Positions 44,132-55,535 of a DNA stretch of 64,000 nt are shown piece by piece (positions within the stretch are counted from its first letter, which is position 1; each line of letters starts with the position of its first letter). The notes beneath the pieces are model-generated. The model was not told where the DNA came from. It did not search any database and saw only the letters and a list, made by a program, of their open reading frames with translations. A program made the translations under genes and the position numbers. Source of the DNA: Branchinecta lynchi (lineage: Eukaryota; Arthropoda; Branchiopoda; Anostraca; Branchinectidae); the NCBI GenBank assembly GCA_023053575.1, contig JAKZAP010000016.1, positions 7,560,046 through 7,624,045 on the forward strand. Reading direction: 5' to 3'.

Positions 44132-45175
44132 ATATCAGCGAACAGAAAATTTTAGCTAATCGTTTTTTCACTGAAAAACATTGAATTTCGAAAATTCACT
44201 TGTCAAAACACTAGTATGGACTACTCAAATATGTTCGAAAACCTGATTAAATATGGAACTGATAAACATACAAAAATAGCTGGGGACATAGGTAACTTAC
44301 CTTTGAAAACCATTAATTCATTCCATTCCCAATGTATCCTTTATATCTTCATATTGGCGCCCAGAACCTTTATTTCTATCCGTTACACCAAAAGCAAGTT
44401 TGGACTAAAGCTTCGCACTAGTATAACTCCTCACACCAGGGCCTCAGATCTGAAACTGACAGCTCTTATGAGGATACTGATTGCCGGATGCAAAGGACTG
44501 AGCTGACCAGACCAGAGAACTCCGCGAATTTGGGATGAGGGCATTCAGGAGTGTTTTTTCCAGGCGTGAATGGTGGCGCAGTAGCGTAACTTGGGGCAGG
44601 TAACTAAGGGCAGAAGTGAAGGTAGGGCAGACCACGCCAAGATATAGCAAGAGTGAAAATATTGAAGTCCGTATCAAAACCTGGACGTGCTAGTTTTAAT
44701 CCAATCTCTTTTGGGTCAGCGCCAAGACCAGCCAAGATTTCAGGCATGAAACGTTCTTATCCTACATGGCAACCAATTTCGAACAAGACAGGAAATAAAA
44801 ATGAAAACAGACACCAAAAATATTCGAATGGATAAATTCTTACATGTTGATATTTAAAATTCACAAATATCACATTGCTAGTTGTTCAATGATGATTCAT
44901 TATACTCACTGAAAGCAATTAAGAATCTAGGCGTTGCCGAACCGCATATAGGTGCTGAGTAAAGTGGCTAGCCACTTGGGAGTAGTGTATGCATGTGCAG
45001 TTGTGTCAGTGTCTCTACCAAGACAAGGGATATTGGGATCACTACATATAGGTGCTAGTTAGTTATAAACAGAAATAGCGTATTTTAAGGCCTTATTTAA
45101 TGTAAAGAGAATAAACGCAGCGACACTGCATCGTCGAAGCTGAATAAGGTTAAAAAATGCATGCCTTTACTTTTT
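44132..45175. other. Unassigned intergenic sequence
   Basis: A donor-like GTAAGTTACC on the - strand near 44296 has no open frame before it. The repeated phrase CATATAGGTGCT (44945, 45044) is noted. Confidence 0.4.
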
Positions 45176-45725
45176 GGAATCCCAAACAGTAAGTGGAGGG
45201 ATACCTATGACATCGCAAAAGTTGTCCGTCTGTCAGCACGATAACTCTCGAAGACTATCAGATATTTTGAAACTTGACGTGAGGATTCTTTGGGTCAAGG
45301 GAAAGGTCGAGTTCGTAGATGGGCTCTGTAGCCCTATATTTAAGGGTGGGGGTTCAAATTAAGGGGCAAGCAAAATAATTTTAAACAGATAATGAGGTAG
45401 TCGATTAAGGGGTAAAAAGACATGTCAAAAACAAATATGAAAAACCATTTTTTCGTCGGACAAGTTGTTCGCCCCGAATCCGGGCAAAACCGGAATGTTT
45501 GTCGAAAGTAAAAGTTTTATTTGAAGTTGATTAGATGTTTGATTTATGAGTAAGAAGACATGCTGCACACATATGTGAAAATCATTTTCAACCTCGACAA
45601 GTAGTTCGCCCGGAATCCGGACAAAACCGGAAAGTTTGTTAAAAGTAGAAGTTTAATCTAAAGTTGATTAGATGTCCGATTTAGGGGTAAGAAGAGATGA
45701 TGAATTCGTCTATGAAATTCTTTTT
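45176..45725 (+). mobile_element. GGGATCCC element, truncated copy D1
   Basis: Head GGAATCCCAAACAGTAAGTG, short GTCC run and about two array units, then it stops where another full head begins at 45726. It is a head-to-tail partial duplication or a nested insertion. Confidence 0.75.
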
Positions 45726-46891
45726 GGGATCCCAAAACGTAAGTGGAGGGTTACCTATGACATCGCAAGAATGTCCGTCTGTCCGACTGTCTGTGAGCAC
45801 GATAACTTTCGAAGGGAATGAGATATTTTGATGAAACTTGGTGTGAGGATTCATTGGATTAAGGGTAAGGTCAAGTTCGTAGAAGGGATATGTAGCTCTG
45901 CATTTAGGGGTGGGGGAGGGGGTTGAAATTAAGGGACAAAAAAAATATTTTTAGACAGCTAATGTGATAGTCGATTATGAGGTAAGAAGGCATGCTGAGC
46001 ACGATAGTGAAAACTATTTTCTCGCCGGACAAGTAGTCGTCCGGAATCCGGCAAAAACCGGAAAAATGGTTAAAAGTAAAAGATTTATTTGAAGTTGATT
46101 AAGTGGTCGATTTAGAGGTAAGAAGACATTCTGAACACGGTGGTGAAAATCATTTTCTTGCCGAACAAGTAGTTCGTCCGGAATCTGGTGGAAACCGGAA
46201 AGTTGGTCAAAAGTAAAAGTTTCATCTGAAGTTGATTAAATGTTCGATTGAGGGGTAAATAAACATTCTGACGACGATGGTGAAAACTATTTTCTCGCCG
46301 GACAACTAGTTCGCCCGGAATCCTGCCAAAACCGGAAAATCTGTTCCGAAAATCTGATCGAGTATGATTAGTTACCGTACTTTAAGTGTTATTGTTATTG
46401 TTGCTTTGTGTTTTTGCTTCTTTCCTTTTACAGTTTCTTTTATTATACTCCACTAGTCCTCATTGCAGTGCAGTGGGTCAATAAAATTCATTCATTCATT
46501 CAAAGCAAAAGTTCGATTAGATGACGGATTAAGGGTTAAGAAGCGAGGCTGAGTCTGTACATGACAATCCTTTTTTACCCGGACATATAATTATTCCGGA
46601 ATCCGGTTGTAACCGGATTTTTTTTTAAGTCAAACTTTTATTCAAATTATAAGGGGATACGCTGGATTTGTTTCTGAGTTTTCTTTTTTTGCTGGACTTT
46701 CGGGCTAAACCGGAAACTTGGCAGAAGTGAAGCAGGAAATCTCGGTCAGTATCGTCAAAATAGACATGGCCTATAGAGGTATATCAGAACTTGGTTTTCT
46801 CTGGCAAAGACTGGATCTGGCGAAGACAACACCCGATTGTCTGAATCAAATATTAGATTTTTGGGATACCATCGACACCTTCGGTCTTGTT
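45726..46891 (+). mobile_element. GGGATCCC element, copy D2, with LINE stub inside
   Basis: Head GGGATCCCAAAACGTAAGTG, four array units, LINE 3' stub at 46346-46503, then a further unit and the tail ending CCTTCGGTCTTGTT. Confidence 0.8.
46346..46503 (+). mobile_element. LINE 3'UTR stub inserted in a GGGATCCC element array
   Basis: The sequence breaks a 137-bp array unit. It includes TATTATACTCCACTAGTCC and GTGGGTCAATAAAATTCATT, and ends (ATTC)n before the array resumes. This orders the events: the array element is older than this LINE insertion. Confidence 0.6.
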
Positions 46892-47337
46892 AGTTTAGGG
46901 CTTCAACCAAGAGACTAATGAACACATTATTATATGGCGAAAATAAGGCTTAAGAGTACAAGACAAATTTGGGGACTAAGACATCTTACAAAGAAAAGAG
47001 GAAAGAGACCTAGGCGTCAGCGTGGACTCCTGAGTCCCAGCTTCTCGTCCCACTATGAAAGTGTATGAATCTGACAGGCACTTACAGCAACTGGTGTAAA
47101 ATTATTTAATTCGAAAACTGGTCGATTTTTCGTCATAATAGTCGGTTTTTCTGAAAATCAGTTGATTTTTTTCAAAGATGTCATTTTTGTTGTTGAAAAT
47201 AGTAATTTTTTCTGCAGAAAAAGTCGGTAAAAATTATCAGCCAGTCGGTAAATGACTTGTCCCCCCCCCCCCCCCAAAAAAAAAAAAAAAATATTTTGGC
47301 TAGTAACGCCTCTAGCCACTGCACTACGTATACAACT

Positions 47338-48485
47338 ACAAGACCAAAGGATTAGATGGGATCCTAGTAATATAATATCTGATCCAGACGTTGCGTCTTG
47401 CAAACATCCGGTCTTCGCCAGACTCCTTGAATATTTTAGAACAGATTAATGCCAATGGCTAGTCATCTGAGAAGACCAAGTTCAGGTATCGATTCAGTAT
47501 GTGTGGTTAACCCTATACGTCATATCTATAATATAGATGGCACTTTACACAAGGGACTTGTACCGTGACCAATACCATAAAGAATTTTTCGAATATAATT
47601 TAGAAGTCTAGGACTCCCTTGTCGGAGCCACGTAGACAAACCAGGACCCTCATGGTGAAAACCAAATAAAACCAAATATATAATTTTTAATGGGGAAGAA
47701 CGCCCTTGAGATGGGAACATTTTATAAGTAGTGAACTGATAGACAACTGATGTCTATCAGTTCACCACTTATAAAACGTCATATCTAATTTGACAAAACC
47801 GATCGAAACTTCCTGTCTTACTTTTTTTTTTAAATCAATCAATCAAGTCATCCAAATAGCTAAAAGCCAGGAGAGGAATACAAATTTACGAAATACACAG
47901 ACACGAAACAAATAACTAATACACTTAGAAGATATGACCAGAAATAAATGATGGGATGAAACTACGTAAAATTGGGCAGAAGAATCTCAAGAAGAACAAG
48001 AAGAATTAGCAGGATTCTGCCAACTGTCCGGTTTCATCCGAATTCCGGGTGAACTACTTGTCCAGCTAAAAACTAAAGTTCAAAACGAATTAAGCGAATC
48101 TCCTGACCCCTAAGTCGAACCTTTAATCAACTTCAGATAAACTTTAACTTTTAACAAATTTTTAGGTTTTGACCGGATTCCGGGTGAACCATTTGTCCGA
48201 CGAGAAAATAATTTTCATATACGGATTCAGCATGGCTCTTTACCATTACATCAAACCTCTAATCAACTTCAGATAAAACTTTTTTTTAAAGTTTTCCGAT
48301 TTCGGCCGGATTACGAACGAACTAAATGTCCGGGTGGAAATATGATTGCCATATGTAAATTCAGCATAATCCACTGCTTATAAAAAAAATTCCGTCTTTG
48401 TCTGGATTCCGGGCGAACAAATTGTCCGGGTAGAAAACGATTGTCATGTACGGATTCAGCAAGTCTTCTTAGCTTAAGCTTCTTA
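47338..48485 (-). mobile_element. GGGATCCC element, inverted copy F, interrupted
   Basis: Reversed tail at 47338-47520 (ACAAGACCAAAGG, CGGTCTTCGCCAGACTCCTT). Array units resume at about 48010-48485. The gap holds a TTGA-tail retroelement and a short inverted repeat (ATAAGTAGTGAACTGATAGA at 47724, matched at 47751). The head is missing. Confidence 0.65.
47833..48005 (-). mobile_element. LINE/SINE 3' end with (TTGA)n tail
   Basis: On the + strand this reads AAATCAATCAATCAAG, then TAGCTAAAAGCCAGGAGAGG. The same TAGCTAAAACC-TAGAAGAGGAATA end recurs at 55083-55120, so this is a shared element terminus with a TTGA tail. Confidence 0.45.
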
Positions 48486-49060
48486 TTTAAAGTTCAATGG
48501 GCACATCAAACTACCCCAATCCCACTCTGTAACAACCTAGGAACAATGCTTACCCCCTAGATCAGCATCTTTTTCAACAGTTTCCTCTCTGTGATATTTC
48601 AAAGCGTAATTTTTGGGCCAGTACATGCTCAATTTACTAGCCTGGACAAAGATAAAAGTGATAATTCTTATAACACTTATTAGATCTTTATTTTATGCAC
48701 AAATCAGCTTGTATAATTCAGATCTGAATAGGTTGTTTGTTTTTGAATGATTTTTGTAGCTATGTTATTTTTTTAAGCTTATTGCATACTCTGGTACATT
48801 TTATAAAGCAATCTAATCAAGCTTCACAACACTATTCCACAAAGAAAAACTTTTAATAGGCATTTTAAGCCATGGAACTTCTGATGAAACACTAGAACAA
48901 TCAGATAAACTGCATCTGCGGCTTGACTTTGGTGACATCTCAAATATATCCTTTTCTATCAAGCATTGCTGGGAGTTTTTAAATTTCCTGTCACGATATC
49001 CCAGCTCCTAAGATTTGGATCGCCGAAATGCCAGAGAGGTAAAGAAAAGGGATAACAAAT
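48486..49060 (-). repeat. 560-bp dispersed repeat, inverted copy
   Basis: Reverse complement of 27180-27745. It is bounded on the left by a GGGATCCC array and on the right by the tail of a LINE. Confidence 0.8.
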
Positions 49061-49320
49061 GTATGTATGTATGTATGTATGTATGTATGTATATATTTAT
49101 TTCCCATCAAAAGAAAACAGATGGAGTACAAGATAAAAAGAAAACGAGAAACACACTACGAGAGAATACACTAATACAGAAAAACAAAGAACGAGATGGA
49201 TACCTAAATAAAAAAATAAAAAAGACAGAACTACTGCCTCAAAATGGTTGCCTGTTTGAATGTCTGTTTCACAGACATGCGTACCCAAATCATTCTGAAA
49301 AGTAGCTGAGCGGAGCGAGA
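49061..49320 (-). mobile_element. LINE 3'UTR with (CATA)n tail
   Basis: On the - strand a T-rich UTR ends TTTGATGGGAAATAAATATA followed by CATA repeats (49061-49091 on the + strand as TATG). It cuts off the repeat at 48492-49060. Confidence 0.5.
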
Positions 49321-49335
49321 ACCTGTCACGATTCC

Positions 49336-49714
49336 TTAAAGGACCTGTCTTAGCTATAATACTAACACAACCTGCTTCCATAATCACTCCAAATATTTCT
49401 GAGCCTGAAAGACCCCAATTTCGTACGGTACATTCTAACACCTCTAACGAAACCAAGCTGATTTTCTCACTTGCCGTATTTTGCTACCTTTGATGTGTAT
49501 CACGCTGTCGACGGTTGTCTGCGAGAAGTTTTTCCATCAGAAAAAACAGTTATGTAAGCTTTTTCCCTGTTTTCTCTGAAGTGAACGGGTCTCGGAAAAG
49601 GCTTAAAACAGCCAAAATCGTGGTTTATTTGCTGAAAGCACAGCCTAGTTTTAAAGTATTCAAGTATTTTAAAATAATGTAAGTTGACGAGTAAATAGTG
49701 CGAGGGGTCCTAAA
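49336..49714 (+). mobile_element. TTAA/AGGACC MITE, right TTAA eroded
   Basis: TTAA plus AGGACCTGTCTTAGC at the left. The right end GTGCGAGGGGTCCTAAAG has lost the TTAA. Confidence 0.82.
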
Positions 49715-49795
49715 GCATAACGTTACGCGTGTACACTATCTTGATGATCTATGGCGTGCGTATACACTGTAAAATAAACAAAAGCTGTAAGCTCA

Positions 49796-51652
49796 TATGG
49801 CACTTGCACGGGTTGAGGTGTATTGTTTGATCAAAAGTACTTTTTGACTGTGCGGTTCAGGTGCGCACTTTAAGGAAGCTTGAGAAAAAGATTGTTGAAC
49901 TTGGCTGTAATGATACGCAATTTAAGGCGCTAGAAATGCATCTCCAAGCAAAACCCTTGAGGCAAAAACGATAGCAGGCTGTTGGGGATCATTGATGTAT
50001 ACCGTTTGGTCAAAAGTTTTTTTTTCCACTTTTCGGTTAAAATGCGCACTTTTTTTTTGTTCAGCAAAACCCTTGTGGCACAAATGATCATGGGTTGAGA
50101 TGTATCGTTTGATAAAAAGTAATTTTCGACGTTGCGGTGAACATGTGCACTTTAAGGGAGCTAGAACTTCCTTTGTAAGCAAAACCCTTGCGGCAAAAAT
50201 GATAATGTGCTCATAGGGATCATGAAAATGCATATTTTGCTAAAAAGTATTTTTCTTAATTTGCGGTCATGGTTGGTACTTTAAGGAATGGTCGGATTTA
50301 AAAAGTGGCAATTTCTAAGCCAATCTTGACGAATTTCTAATACTGAAAGGAAGAAACACGAGCTGTAAGCTCATATGGCACTTGCAAGGCTAGGTCAAAG
50401 GATGAAAGTAGGAACTCGTCAATTCGTGGGTTTATTGTGATCATTAGTAAGCAAAACCCTTGAGATAAGAATTGTCATAGGTCCTTGGAAATCCCGAGAA
50501 TGTATTGTTCGTAAAAACTATTTTATTTGTGCATTTGGCCGTGATGATGTCACACTAAAAGTGTGACATCCGAGACACGAGGTCTTTCCAAATATCAAGT
50601 TTAGTTAAGATCCGACCACTTTTTCAAAACTTATACATGCCTCAAGATTCCAGATTCCCCCTCCCTCCACTCCCCCACGATGATTGGGTCGGGTACTGAT
50701 TATGTCTAAGCCTACCGTCTCAAGTCTCTAATGTTCAAGCCAAGTTTCATCGTCCTAGCACATCTGGAAATACCTTAACTCGCGATAACCCAAATTCCGG
50801 TCCCCCCCCCCCTTGACTCCCCCACAGTGCCCAAATCCGATCCGGTTCCATCACTGACGTATCTAGTTCTTGTGCTTGTCCTTCCCACCAAGTTTCATCC
50901 CAATCGCTCCACTCTAAGCGTGTCACAAGATTCCGGCTCCCCCCTCCGACTCCCTCCCCCCCCCCCCCATTCACCGGATCCAGTCTGGACTTTAAGTGGG
51001 TCATCCGAGACACGAGACACCAAATATAAAGTTTCGTTAAGATCCTATCACCCGTTCCAATATAGCCTACATTCCTCAAGATTCCGGATTCCCCCTCCCT
51101 CCACTCCCCCGACGGTGGTCGGATCGGGAACTTGACTATTTCTAGGTTGATCTGGTCGGATCCCTGACTTGCCTGCCAAGTTTCACTGTCCTAGCCCACC
51201 CGGAAGTAACTTAACTCCGTATCAACGGAATTCCGGAACACCCCTCAAACTCCCCCCACAGTGAACGAATCTGGTCCGGTTCTGTCAGTGATGTACTTGG
51301 GGCTTGTGCTTGTTCCTCCTACCAAGTTTCATCCCAATCGCTCCACTCTAAGTGTCTCACATGATTTCCGGTTCCCCCCTCCGACTCCCCCCCACATTCA
51401 TCAGATTCGGTCCGAACTTGAAATGGGACATCTGAGACATGACGTCTTTCCAAATATCAAGTTTCATTAAGGTCCAATCACCGGTTCGAAAGTTATGCGT
51501 GTCACTAAATTCCGGATTCCGGCTCCCCTCCCTCCCCCCACGATGGTCGGATCGGACAAGTGACTATCTCCAAGTTAGTTTTCTCGGGTCCCTAATATGA
51601 CTGACGGAAAAGTGATCGGTATATGGCACTTGGCCGGAAGGCAAGTGCCATA
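49796..51652 (+). mobile_element. TATGGCACTTG element, copy 2, two parts
   Basis: AGCTCATATGGCACTTG occurs at about 49796 and again at 50374. The 3' hairpin (TATGGCACTTGGCC, GGAA, GGCAAGTGCCATA) is at 51622-51652. The first part (49796-50330) has its own units of about 120 bases with AGCAAAACCCTTGNGGCA. The second part has the composite array of about 430 bases (CCAAGTTTCATCCCAATCGC at about 50888 and 51322). Confidence 0.72.
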
Positions 51653-51825
51653 AAAACGGCAGATTTCAGGAGAGAAGCAACTTGTTCATCAAGAAACATG
51701 TCTGAAGTCCTACAGTTTATCTGTACCCATGTCAACAATGGTGAGAACTGTTATACATGACGCTAAAACCGTTACAAACTTGGCTTCTTGGGTCGCAGTA
51801 TTTGCTCTGCGTCTGTTTTCTTTGT

Positions 51826-51990
51826 TCTGGTAGCAGTTGCTTTTTCATAGTTACCGTGGTATCTGGCAAGATGCATGGGTATCTGATCTTCAGATACCAG
51901 GTTAACTGCCATAACGACAAATTGCAGATCAATTTAATATTCAGATACCACGGCAACTGCAAAAACGACTAATTGCAGATCCAGTTACCA
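51826..51990. mobile_element. GTTGCG MITE fragment
   Basis: TAGCAGTTGCTTTTTCATAG begins it. GATACCACGGCAACTGCAAA and CGACTAATTGCAGATCCAGT match the interior of 42706-43079. It is truncated at the right. Confidence 0.5.
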
Positions 51991-52192
51991 ATAAGACATT
52001 TTAGATTAAATAATTATGCTATATTTATTTATATTACATTTAGTATTTATCAATATGGCAACCTGTGCCGGATTAAACCCTAATAACCCTATGGAGGTTA
52101 CTAGGCAGTCCAGATTTCGAGGCCAAGCTCTGAAATAATCTTCTGGTAACGTACACACGTTATCACTACTCTATCACGACCATCACTACTGT

Positions 52193-52485
52193 GAGAGTGT
52201 TCCACCCTACTAACAATAGTAACTATCAGTTACTATTTTCGTTCCAACCTAGTAAAAATTTACTACGCTGACCGTTCCAACCTTCTCGAAATAGCAAATA
52301 TTTGCTTACCATGCTCGGGAACGTAGCAAGCGTGGCAACTACGCATCTCTGTAACGTGATTGGTCGGATTCTCCGTGGCATGATGTTCTGCTGGAAAATA
52401 AAAAATCGTTCCAGCCTTGACGGCAAAAAGCCAGAATTCGTGACGTCATGCGTAGTAACTAAGGCAAGTAGGGTGGAACACACAC
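52193..52485 (+). mobile_element. GAGCGTGTTCCACC MITE, TGT TSD
   Basis: A 293-bp element, GAGAGTGTTCCACC to GGTGGAACACACAC, flanked by TGT at 52190-52192 and 52486-52488. TGACGTCATGCGTAGTAACT lies near the right end, as in the other copies. Confidence 0.85.
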
Positions 52486-52749
52486 TGTATGTTGCTCGTA
52501 ACTAGTTCGCACGGGAACAATTTAAGGAAGGTTGATTGCACTATTCTTACAAAACTAAATCAATGTTATTTTGATCAGTCGTTACAGGGTCTACTGACTC
52601 TGCTCCTCCTATTTTGTAATGCGGCACTGCTGTCAGCTACTGCAAGTCTACGTCCCCCTACGTCCCATATGTTACACCATAGTAGCTGTAACATATTTTC
52701 TATTACATACGACAATAGCTTGACGATTATTTATGTAGACATCATGGTA

Positions 52750-53180
52750 GCCGGATTTGCATTTTGTCTTTTTTGCCGTTATCGTGGCATCTGATACTAG
52801 GACTGTTTTGCAAAAACGAAAACTTTCCGAATTCGCTCTTTTAGCGAATTGACTGCAAAAGAAATACTTACATCCACTCACATCACACGTGTCAAACTTC
52901 TATCCCGCCAATTTGGCAAAAACCTAGGACGTTTTGACAGCCTGACGAGGACCCTTGCCAAGAAGGGCCGAAATGTCGCTGCCAAAGCATCGTAGCTGAC
53001 GTATCCGTTTTAAAGATTATTTGAATACACAAAGTCAGCTTGAGCTCAAGGAATATTTAAAAACCTAGGCTCTTGTGCTGGTGAAAATACAAGGGAGATG
53101 TCTTTTTCAGATACCACAGTAGCTGCAAAATGGCGTTAGACCGTGGTATCAGATACCATAGTACCTGCAAAACGCAACTA
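52750..53180. mobile_element. GTTGCG MITE, left end eroded, interrupted
   Basis: Right end GCAAAACGCAACTA at 53180, with GATACCA motifs at 52785-52800 and 53110-53165. A GGCCCTTCTTGG element (about 52938-53025) sits in the middle. The left terminus is not clear. Confidence 0.5.
52938..53025 (+). mobile_element. GGCCCTTCTTGG element, one-sided copy
   Basis: CCTGACGAGGACCCTTGCCA, AAGGGCCGAAATGTCGC and TAGCTGACGTATCCGTTTT in order. The left arm is absent. It is inserted in a GTTGCG-family element. Confidence 0.6.
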
Positions 53181-53276
53181 ATGAATATGTTGAAGAGAAA
53201 TGCAAATTCAGCATCATTCCTATGAAAGCCATTCTTAAATTAAATTCGACTCTATTAATACATACTAAAAGACTTA

Positions 53277-53385
53277 CCTCGAAAAATACACTGGAGCCAA
53301 TACGACCGTCGGGTTCTGTTTGGTCTCGGCATTTGATGAAGTTGGGATACCAACATCTGCCGGATAGCCATCGTTTAGCCTGCCA
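53277..53385 (-). CDS. Possible exon ending at a consensus donor, frame ambiguous
   Basis: On the - strand a stretch open in two frames ends TTTTTCGAG followed by GTAAGTCT. One frame follows a TGGCAG acceptor-like sequence and reads AKRWLSGRCWYPNF then IKCRDQTEPDGRIG. The other is open for longer and includes GRLNDGYPADVGIPTSS. Neither resembles a family I know. Just upstream (53430-53470) is an 18-bp imperfect direct repeat containing TAGGCAGCAA. It may be a genuine exon or part of an unrecognised repeat. Confidence 0.2.
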
Positions 53386-53799
53386 CTAATGCCTTCTACC
53401 GTAACACTGGAGAGATAGGCTAGGCAGCAACGATGGACTAGGCAGCAATGGAGTTAGGCTACGGAGGGACGAAAGGATGAAGCTTAATCTGGACAGCTAG
53501 CCAGGTGCACACTTGCTAGTCCAAACCCCTGTTCATCAAGTACCTTTCAGTCTTTTCGTAAACTGGTCACACCACTAAACAGCAGTTTTTCCACCTTTCT
53601 CCATAGGAACTTTTAAGTTTTTAATTGGACGAAACACATCGAAACTTGAGAAGAAAAGAGGAAATTAGACAATTGGGTCGTGTTTTGGGTTTCTGATTTC
53701 TGGATTTTACTGTAACAGTGAGAAAAATCAACTATTTCGACCAGCCAGATATCTGGTGATTTTAAAACAAGACTTTTACTTCTCTAAAGCCGCCGATAT

Positions 53800-54020
53800 T
53801 TATATATATTTATTTATTCACTGAACGAAGGGCCAACTACCTAGGGCCACTCGCAAACAACAACAACAACAAATAAATCACTGACAAAAAAAGGGGGAGA
53901 AAAACACAAGAGAAGATAGTGCTTGAACATCAAGTTTGTTGTGTGTAGATCTCACCGGCAGTGTAGCGACAAATATCGCCGAATTCAAACTTCTTAATCT
54001 TAAATAGTAGTCTTCCACGA
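53800..54020 (-). mobile_element. Retroelement 3' end with ATTTA-rich tail
   Basis: On the - strand the sequence ends TTCAGTGAATAAATAAATAT. A (TTG)n stretch and GCGAGTGGCCCTAGGTAG lie just inside. No coding domain is recognised. Confidence 0.35.
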
Positions 54021-54030
54021 CGGTAGACTG

Positions 54031-54377
54031 TTAGAGAACCCTTCGTACCTACAATGCCTACTAATTGCATCCATTAATTCTTAAATCAGGAGACCCAAAT
54101 TTCAAATGTTAGGCTACATTCTGAACCCGCTAACGACACATGACTAATCTTCACTGGTTTCCATGCGCAGTATGGTCCCAACGAGTGCTTGAGTATCATG
54201 CTGTTGATGCGTGAAACCGGTTTTCTGATTCCAAGATTTTGCTAGAAGTGAATGGGCCTGGAAACGCTTAAAACAGACAAAGCCGTGGATAATTTGTTAA
54301 AGGAAGAGCTTAGTTGTAAATTATTCAGACAGCTCCAAATACGGAACATAAACAGTAAATAGTACGAGGTCTGCTTT
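54031..54377 (+). mobile_element. TTAA MITE, third subfamily
   Basis: Shares GAGTGCTTGAGTATCATGCT and AAATAGTACGAGGTCTGC with 39193-39590. Both termini are degraded. Confidence 0.65.
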
Positions 54378-54566
54378 ATTTTATTATTATTATATTTATA
54401 TTATTCTTACATTTTTTTCATAGACTTCCTTAAATAGGCTTCGGAAAGAGCTTTTAACTTCCTACAGTTGCTATTCAGCGACCTATAAGATTTTCCATTA
54501 TCTTGTAGAACTGTGTTCAGCACGGAAACGAAAAACCCTGAAACTATTTCACAGACTACTGTACAA

Positions 54567-54870
54567 CCAGATGAAAAATTTGTAGCCTGCGTAGTAGTAT
54601 GGTAGTAGTACGAAAACGTTCCATGTAATACTATGTAATAGCAAAGAATACTATCATTTAATGTGCCTCGGACTGGTCCAGTCTTATGTAGCAGTATCCA
54701 GTAGCATCCCGTCTTGCCATAGTAGCATCCGGTCTTGCTAATAGTAGCATGTAGTAGTATGCAGTAACACGGTAGCCTTGAAGTAGAAGCATGTAGTAGC
54801 ATCGTTAGTACTGCATGCTACGTTTTCGTACTACTTCATAGTACTATTTTGGGATAAATTTTTCATCCGG
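54567..54870. mobile_element. MITE rich in TAGTAGCAT, CCAGATGAAAAATTT ends
   Basis: CCAGATGAAAAATTT pairs with AAATTTTTCATCCGG, and further in AGTACGAAAACG pairs with CGTTTTCGTACT. The interior is largely degenerate TAGTAGCAT/TAGCATCCGG repeats, which creates a Cys/His-rich spurious frame on the - strand. No clear TSD was found. Confidence 0.6.
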
Positions 54871-54957
54871 AAGATTTCAATGTCAGAAGCTAAAGACACG
54901 CAGAAGAGGTAGTCTTCCTGGGAAATCACCTAACTTGTGATGGTACCGACAAAATTC

Positions 54958-55120
54958 AGTCTATCATTTCAATCAATCAATCAATCAAAAGCATTTCAAT
55001 CAATCAATCAATCAATCAATCAAAAGCATTTCAATCAATCAATCAATCAAAAGCATTTCAATCTAGCATTTCAATCAATCAATCTAGCTAAAACCTAGAA
55101 GAGGAATATAAGTTATTATT
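54958..55120 (-). repeat. (CAAT)n array with AAGCATTT spacers, at a TTGA-tail element end
   Basis: Runs of 3-6 CAAT units alternate with the block AAGCATTT about four times. They are followed by the element end TAGCTAAAACCTAGAAGAGG. It looks like an expanded LINE tail in which a short unit has itself been amplified. Confidence 0.6.
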
Positions 55121-55280
55121 AAATTCAAGTTTCCCAACTGAACTGTCTGAAGATCCTAGACAGCAATCGACAGCACTGTCTTTATAATCTACACTGCCGA
55201 TTCAAATTAAATTAACTAACTGCTTTGACTTTGTTTAAAGTCGCCGGACTTTCAAAGTTATCCTAAGGCGTTTTTGGCAT

Positions 55281-55535
55281 TGACTAAACTTTAGCCGATT
55301 ATCTACAGCCCGTGACGTTTTCATGATATCATGAAAGAAATAGGAAAATTCGTGTTAGTTAATGTTACAAAATATATACTTGAATCTATATATATCGAGC
55401 CGAGCGGTCAGCGAGGCCCCGGACGCGTTTACACTTATAAACCGTTCTAGGGACAATCAGTTCCGTTAGTAAATGGAAAATATAGAATTTTCATGTGAGG
55501 TAACGACCCGTAGATAATCGGCTAAAGTTTAGTCA
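55281..55535. repeat. 26-bp perfect inverted repeat, 255 bp span
   Basis: The arm at 55281-55306 (starts TGACTAAACTTTAGCC) is the exact reverse complement of 55510-55535. The right arm also occurs in the second duplicate at about 56142, but the left arm does not. The duplication therefore started inside this structure. Confidence 0.8.

Noticed and set aside
47255..47292. C run followed by A run as a degraded poly-G hAT MITE
   Set aside because: It lacks the CAGGCCCGTATCCAGG end and the GGGTCGGAC core. The resemblance is only the homopolymers.
54407..54802. 131-codon - strand frame with repeated CYYxxLH
   Set aside because: Created by degenerate TAGTAGCAT repeats inside a MITE.
54958..55085. 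Regularly spaced repeats resembling a CRISPR array
   Set aside because: The repeat is a 4-base CAAT unit with a constant 8-base spacer. There are no unique spacers, no cas genes, and the DNA is eukaryotic.
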